DNA from: Anaerolineales bacterium
GTDB taxonomy: Bacteria; Chloroflexota; Anaerolineae; Anaerolineales; UBA11579
Reading direction: 5' to 3'
Length of the DNA: 64,000 bases
NCBI GenBank assembly: GCA_021463845.1
Contig: JAJTXV010000001.1
Span: forward strand, 582,174 to 646,173
Shown: one piece after another, positions 60,317 to 64,000 of the stretch
Layout: each line of letters opens with the position of its first letter
How positions within the stretch are numbered: the first letter of the stretch is position 1
Translations under genes and position numbers: made by a program
Notes under the pieces: generated by a model
Told to the model about the DNA's origin: nothing
Database searches by the model: none
Seen by the model: the letters and a program-made list of their open reading frames with translations, nothing else

Positions 60317-61766
60317 AGTCCACCAAGTGCTTGAACTGCGCTTTGAGCGAGGTCTCATGGATGTACATCATGTGGCCTGCTTCGTAATATTCCATTGAGA
60401 TATTGCCGCGCAGCTCAGGCGCAATCTGCAAGTGGTTGAAGGTGTATTCGGTTGCGAAGAACGGCGTAGCCAGGTCGTAGTAGCCATTGGCTACAAAGAT
60501 CTGCATGGCCGGATTAATGACCATGGCCTGGCGGAGCGTCTCGGCCACATTTAGATATTGGTTCTCGTTTTCCTTGTAGCTCCAGGGGTGCACCCGGCCC
60601 GTCAGGATCTCGTACGGCAGGTCGCTTTCAAATTCCAGCTCCGCCCGCACATACTGGTTGAGCGCGGCCGTGAAGGCGGCCTGGATGGCCGCATAGCTCG
60701 GGTCGAACTCGTAGTTCTCGCCAGCTGAGTCGCGGTCAGACGCAATGAAGCGGGAGTCCAGCCGGCCCACGGTCTTGCGCTCGCCGCGCAAGAGCTCTTT
60801 CGTGAAGCGGTGGATTTCCACCCGTAAGTTGGTGCGCTCAACATACTCCTGCGAGAGCCCGGTGTAGGCCGCCAGCCTGGCCGCGACCTGCTGGCGCTGC
60901 TCGGCTGGCAGGCTGTCGCCCTGGAACAAGGCGGCCGCGTACTCGCCGGCGGCAAAGCTGCGCACTTCGGCCAGCGTTTTGCTGAGCTCTTTTTGCAACT
61001 CAGGGCTCAACTGCTTGTGATACCAGGCCGTTGCGGCATAGGTCGGCAGAAACAAGATGTATGGCAGGTCATTGCCGGCGTTGAATATCAGGGTCGAGAA
61101 TTCGAGCACGGAAGAGATCAGCATGATGCCGTTTAGCGCCATACCGTGCCGCTCCAGCAGATGGCCAGACAAGGCTGCGGCGCGGGTGGTGCCATAGCTC
61201 TCGCCGATCAGAAACTTGGGCGAACTCCAGCGCTGGTGCCGCGTAGTGAACAAACGAATGAACTCGCCTACTGTTTCCAAGTCCTTCTGAAAACCGTGGA
61301 ACTGCTTGGCAGCTTCCCCGGCAACCGGGCGGCTGTAGCCCGTAGTCACCGGGTCAATGAATACCAGGTCGGTCTCCGCCAGGATGCTGTACTCGTTGTC
61401 CACTAGGTCAAACGGCGGGCGCGGCATCGAATCATCCAGCGGCATATCCACGCGGCGCGGGCCAAGCACGCCCAGGTGCAGCCAGACGGAGGAGGAGCCA
61501 GGCCCACCGTTGAACGAGAAAGTCAGTGGGCGAGGTTTGGCATCCTTGGTCTGTTCAACAATATAGGCCGTGTAGTACACGGAAGCCTTAGGCTTATGCT
61601 CGCCCTTCTCATCATCTTCCTCTTTAAGCACCAGCGTGCCGGCAATCGCGGTGTACTTGACGAGCTTGCCATTGATCTTGACGCTGTGCTGCGTCTCTAC
61701 ACGCTGCTCCTCAGCAGGCTTGCTCTCCGGCTTGGGTTCTGTCTTTGTGTCCTTGTCTTCACTCAT
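60297..61766 (-). CDS. Serine carboxypeptidase-like peptidase (family S10)
   Basis: 489 residues, alpha/beta-hydrolase fold. LTFSFNGGPGSSSVWLHLGVLGP is the S10 oxyanion region, GESYGTTRAAALSGHLL holds the nucleophile Ser, VANGYYDLATPFFATEY the Asp, and EYYEAGHMMYIH the His. There is no signal peptide: the N-terminus is a charged Lys/Glu stretch, so it seems cytoplasmic or exported by a non-classical route, unusual for S10. The ATG at 61766 has GAGG 7 nt upstream and a TATAAT further up; a GTG one codon earlier is the alternative. Confidence 0.88.
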   Translation of the reverse strand: MSEDKDTKTEPKPESKPAEEQRVETQHSVKINGKLVKYTAIAGTLVLKEEDDEKGEHKPKASVYYTAYIVEQTKDAKPRPLTFSFNGGPGSSSVWLHLGVLGPRRVDMPLDDSMPRPPFDLVDNEYSILAETDLVFIDPVTTGYSRPVAGEAAKQFHGFQKDLETVGEFIRLFTTRHQRWSSPKFLIGESYGTTRAAALSGHLLERHGMALNGIMLISSVLEFSTLIFNAGNDLPYILFLPTYAATAWYHKQLSPELQKELSKTLAEVRSFAAGEYAAALFQGDSLPAEQRQQVAARLAAYTGLSQEYVERTNLRVEIHRFTKELLRGERKTVGRLDSRFIASDRDSAGENYEFDPSYAAIQAAFTAALNQYVRAELEFESDLPYEILTGRVHPWSYKENENQYLNVAETLRQAMVINPAMQIFVANGYYDLATPFFATEYTFNHLQIAPELRGNISMEYYEAGHMMYIHETSLKAQFKHLVDFIQKSL

Positions 61767-61784
61767 CACTTTGCCTCACAGAGA

Positions 61785-62501
61785 TTATAGAGCTACGTTA
61801 TACACGCCCAGCAGTACGACCAGTACGGCGCCGGCACACAGGAATGGAGCATAGGGCATGGATGCGAACATAGAATATTTGCCGCGCAGCAGGCTTACGA
61901 ACACAAACACCAGGCTATACACGCCTGCCAACAGCACGCCTGCGAACAACGCTGGCATCACCGCCGGCCAGCCCATCAGCAGGCCAATCACGCCCGCCAG
62001 GTTGACATCGCCGAAGCCCAGGGCGGTCTCCTGCCAGGCCTGCTTGCGCAGCCGGGCCAGCAGGCGCCCGATCAGCTCGCCGGAGAAGTACAAGCCCAGC
62101 ATCAACAGGAAGCCGGCTGCCCCACCCAGCAGCGTGGGCAGGAGCTCGTGGCGCATAACGCCGATCGAACCCAGCGCCAGCGCCCCGAAGATGCTCACCG
62201 GGTGCAGCACCAGCCGGTGTTCGATGTCGATCACGGCCACCAGAACAAAGTAGGCCAACACAAAGGCAAGCAGATACGGGGAGAAGTCACCCGGCGGGTT
62301 TTGGAAGATATAGATGCTGGCGAGCAACAAGGCGATATGCACAACAAACTTGCGCGGCGAATGAATGTACTCGCCCACCGCCTGCGCAGTCAGCGGCCAC
62401 CAGGCTGGCGCGGTTAGCCGGCGTTCTGTGGGCAGCACATCCGCCAGGTAGTTGACGAGCAGCGCGGATAGCAGGCCTATGGCAATGGCGGCGATGAGCA
62501 T
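61785..62501 (-). CDS. Type IV prepilin peptidase (A24 family)
   Basis: Aspartyl membrane protease that cleaves prepilin leaders. 238 residues, about seven transmembrane helices. The two catalytic Asp lie in VLVAVIDIEHRLV and in the ALGFGDVNLAGVIGLLMGW (GxGD) loop. The N-terminal Cys-rich methylase domain of PilD is absent, as in short archaeal-like or TadV-type versions. Start at 62501 is chosen over 62531 because TATAAT (62514-62509) ends 7 nt upstream. No pilin genes are adjacent. Confidence 0.88.
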   Translation of the reverse strand: MLIAAIAIGLLSALLVNYLADVLPTERRLTAPAWWPLTAQAVGEYIHSPRKFVVHIALLLASIYIFQNPPGDFSPYLLAFVLAYFVLVAVIDIEHRLVLHPVSIFGALALGSIGVMRHELLPTLLGGAAGFLLMLGLYFSGELIGRLLARLRKQAWQETALGFGDVNLAGVIGLLMGWPAVMPALFAGVLLAGVYSLVFVFVSLLRGKYSMFASMPYAPFLCAGAVLVVLLGVYNVAL

Positions 62502-62593
62502 GCATCGGATTATAGAGCAGGTATTGGCCATGCCGAGCCAACTCTAGCCTGCATGCCATGCTAGTACAATGAGAACAGGCAGGGAATCACACG

Positions 62594-63403
62594 ATGCGTA
62601 CATGGCCAAATTCTAAAAACCCGAATGTGCTCATAAGCCTGAGCGTGTTTGTTGCGCTCCTGGCCGCTTGTAGCACTCTTACGGCCACCCCGGAACCAAC
62701 GGCTCAAGCAACACAGACTATCGAACAGCCTACTGTGACAGCTGAAGCCCCAACACAAGAGCCTACCGCGAAGCCCACGGCAGAACCGACCCTTTCCCCG
62801 ATCGAGCGCAACTACGAGTGGACGGATGGGGAAGCAGTAACCGTGAGAGCAGATTTCACTGAAGAGCAGCTGGCTGAAAAACTAGAAGGCCTTCACATCT
62901 TTCCATTGGTCAATAGTGAACATATAGGAATTTATCAACAAAGGTGTATCCTCGAGAACATATCGTTCTTAAAGGAAAATGCCTACATCAGAATTGGCGA
63001 CTTTGCCATCACTGTGACCGGGCAGTGTACGTATTTGGATGTGAACAGGGAGCGCCAGACTATCGCGGTGGCCTTGGTAGTACGAAACACCGTAAATAAA
63101 TCTGAATGGATCCCTCCTGGAAGAATCACCGCTTCTATAACAAGCCCAGAACTCATTCCCGAACGTTTTGCAATCGCCACAAGTGCAAGTGGAGCGGAAA
63201 TCACGGCTGGGTCAGAAATTTTTGTTCTTTTTAACCTCCAAAATCTAGCTAACCGAAAAAATTTCAAGGGGGCGGAGCACCATGGAGCACTGGTTGACGA
63301 ACTGTACACTCAAGAGATGATTGACCAGTATGTAAACACGGGCAATCCAGAAGCGTTTGAGAGTCCACTTCTTGTCCCCTTTTCCGTAATGAAATCACAG
63401 TAG
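62594..63403 (+). CDS. Putative lipoprotein of unknown function
   Basis: 269 residues. Signal peptide with lipobox LAAC (VLISLSVFVALLAAC), then a Thr/Pro/Glu-rich linker of about 45 residues, then a domain of about 190 residues of beta character with two Cys (QQRCILENI and TGQCTYLD) that may form a disulfide. I recognise no family. The gene is noticeably more AT-rich than its neighbours, which hints at lateral origin. TACAAT about 25 bp upstream and GGGAA before the ATG give it a leader. A terminator follows. Confidence 0.75.
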   Translation: MRTWPNSKNPNVLISLSVFVALLAACSTLTATPEPTAQATQTIEQPTVTAEAPTQEPTAKPTAEPTLSPIERNYEWTDGEAVTVRADFTEEQLAEKLEGLHIFPLVNSEHIGIYQQRCILENISFLKENAYIRIGDFAITVTGQCTYLDVNRERQTIAVALVVRNTVNKSEWIPPGRITASITSPELIPERFAIATSASGAEITAGSEIFVLFNLQNLANRKNFKGAEHHGALVDELYTQEMIDQYVNTGNPEAFESPLLVPFSVMKSQ

Positions 63404-63421
63404 CATGTACCACCATCATAA

Positions 63422-63452
63422 AAAAGACCGAGCTTGCGCTCGGTCTTTTTGG
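63422..63452. terminator. Bidirectional terminator
   Basis: Stem AAAAAGACCGAGC / GCTCGGTCTTTTT around TTGC, between the convergent lipoprotein and thioredoxin genes. Confidence 0.9.
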
Positions 63453-63467
63453 TTGTGCCTTCAGCGG

Positions 63468-63827
63468 TTAGTTCGCGTCCGTGGCCGGTTTGGCGGCCAC
63501 ATCGACGAACTGGTCGAACAGCTCGCGCAGCATCGGCTCGGGCAGCGCGCCCACCTGGCGATGCACCAGCTTGCCATTGGCGACGAACAGCATGGTGGGG
63601 ATGCCGCGCACGTCAAACTGGCCAGCCCATTGCGGGTTCTCGTCGGTATTGACCTTGGCGATCACCACTTTGCCGGCATATTCCCCGGCGAACTTGTCCA
63701 GGATCGGGGCTACGGCGCGGCACGGGCCACACCACGGCGCCCAAAAGTCCACCACGACCGGGGTTTCAGACTGCAAGACAGTCTTCTCGAAGGCTTCGTC
63801 AGTAACATGAATAGGTTCGTTGATCAT
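63468..63827 (-). CDS. trxA: Thioredoxin
   Basis: 119 residues with active site FWAPWCGPCRAVAPIL, the cis-Pro in VRGIPTMLFVANG, and standard thioredoxin length. It reduces protein disulfides and could recycle the thioredoxin-coupled arsenate reductase in this window (inference). I choose the ATG at 63827: GGAG lies 6 nt upstream inside an earlier in-frame ATG at 63839, which would itself lack a ribosome site. Confidence 0.93.
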   Translation of the reverse strand: MINEPIHVTDEAFEKTVLQSETPVVVDFWAPWCGPCRAVAPILDKFAGEYAGKVVIAKVNTDENPQWAGQFDVRGIPTMLFVANGKLVHRQVGALPEPMLRELFDQFVDVAAKPATDAN

Positions 63828-63905
63828 TCTCTGCTCCATTGTCTAGTTCTACAGCTTTGATGACCTCTCGCAAAGCAATCTTACCCTCAGGAGTATAATG
63901 CCCGC

Positions 63906-64000
63906 GTGGTTTCCCTTCTGCACCGAGACGCCCCCCAACCCTACACCGTAGATACGCCGGTTTACCAGGGCCCGCTGGACTTGCTGCTCCAGCTGATCGA
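63906..64000 (+). CDS. scpA: Segregation and condensation protein A, 5' part only
   Basis: The window ends 31 codons into this gene. From the GTG at 63906 the frame reads VVSLLHRDAPQP, then TVDTPVYQGPLDLLLQLI; the YQGPLDLLLQLI signature is the universal opening of ScpA, the kleisin that bridges SMC heads. TATAAT at 63894-63899 ends 6 nt before the GTG, another leaderless layout, which fixes the start. Divergent from thioredoxin. Confidence 0.8.
   Translation, partial: MVSLLHRDAPQPYTVDTPVYQGPLDLLLQLI

Overview
The window looks like a chromosomal segment from a Chloroflexota bacterium, probably Anaerolineae. That is an inference from protein style, not a database match. The pointers are fairly high GC, lipoproteins with a LAAC lipobox followed by a Pro/Ala/Thr linker, lineage-style conserved hypotheticals, and many genes with a TATAAT-like -10 box only 6 to 10 nt before the start codon, implying leaderless mRNAs. 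There is no CRISPR array, no insertion sequence and no rRNA. Two tRNA genes are present (His-GTG, Leu-TAG).

Layout. 1-12.5 kb is mostly housekeeping: a truncated sucraseferredoxin-like gene, an ALDH7-type dehydrogenase, glucokinase, the primary sigma factor, a cytochrome P450, exonuclease III, hisS followed at once by tRNA-His, DNA polymerase IV with a possible nuclease partner, and a CoA transferase. 12.6-31.7 kb is the metabolic island. It has a UraA-like permease, then a long minus-strand operon (28.9 to 14.2 kb) encoding a CoxM/CoxS/CoxL-type molybdenum hydroxylase, an amidase, FdrA, a DUF1116 protein, a cyclase-family hydrolase, a DinB-like protein, a divergent cytosine-deaminase-like amidohydrolase, an AftB-like GT-C membrane protein, a DUF2877 protein and an NmrA-like protein. 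A thiolase lacking its cysteine, XdhC and CoxG follow. FdrA, DUF1116 and DUF2877 are the three components of oxamate carbamoyltransferase in E. coli. I therefore read the island as oxidative catabolism of a nitrogen heterocycle, possibly a pyrimidine, ending in carbamoyl transfer to phosphate.

31.7-38.1 kb carries PlsC, TerC, a TauE/SafE permease, a candidate dif site just upstream of a Xer-like recombinase, a PAS-GGDEF diguanylate cyclase and a CNNM/CBS protein. 38.1-44.6 kb is a LacI-regulated alpha-glucoside ABC importer (binding protein and two permeases, no ATPase) followed by trehalose synthase. The second permease carries a c-type cytochrome-like CxxCH segment in its first extracytoplasmic loop, the most unusual gene in the window. 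44.6-51.8 kb is the phosphate regulon: phoB-phoR, pstS, pstCAB and arsC, with an 11-bp-phased PHO-box-like array before pstS. 51.9-64 kb holds tRNA-Leu, trigger factor, ClpP, a HAD phosphatase, RlmN, a NIL-domain protein, MgtE, a methyltransferase, a frameshifted hypothetical, a SpoIIE-type phosphatase with a small P-loop protein, an S10 carboxypeptidase, a prepilin peptidase, a lipoprotein, thioredoxin and the first codons of scpA.

Genes working together: permease plus Mo-hydroxylase plus hydrolases plus carbamoyltransferase form a putative nitrogen-scavenging pathway; the binding protein, permeases and TreS import and isomerise alpha-glucosides; PhoBR/Pst/ArsC take up phosphate and deal with arsenate; trigger factor and ClpP form a proteostasis pair.
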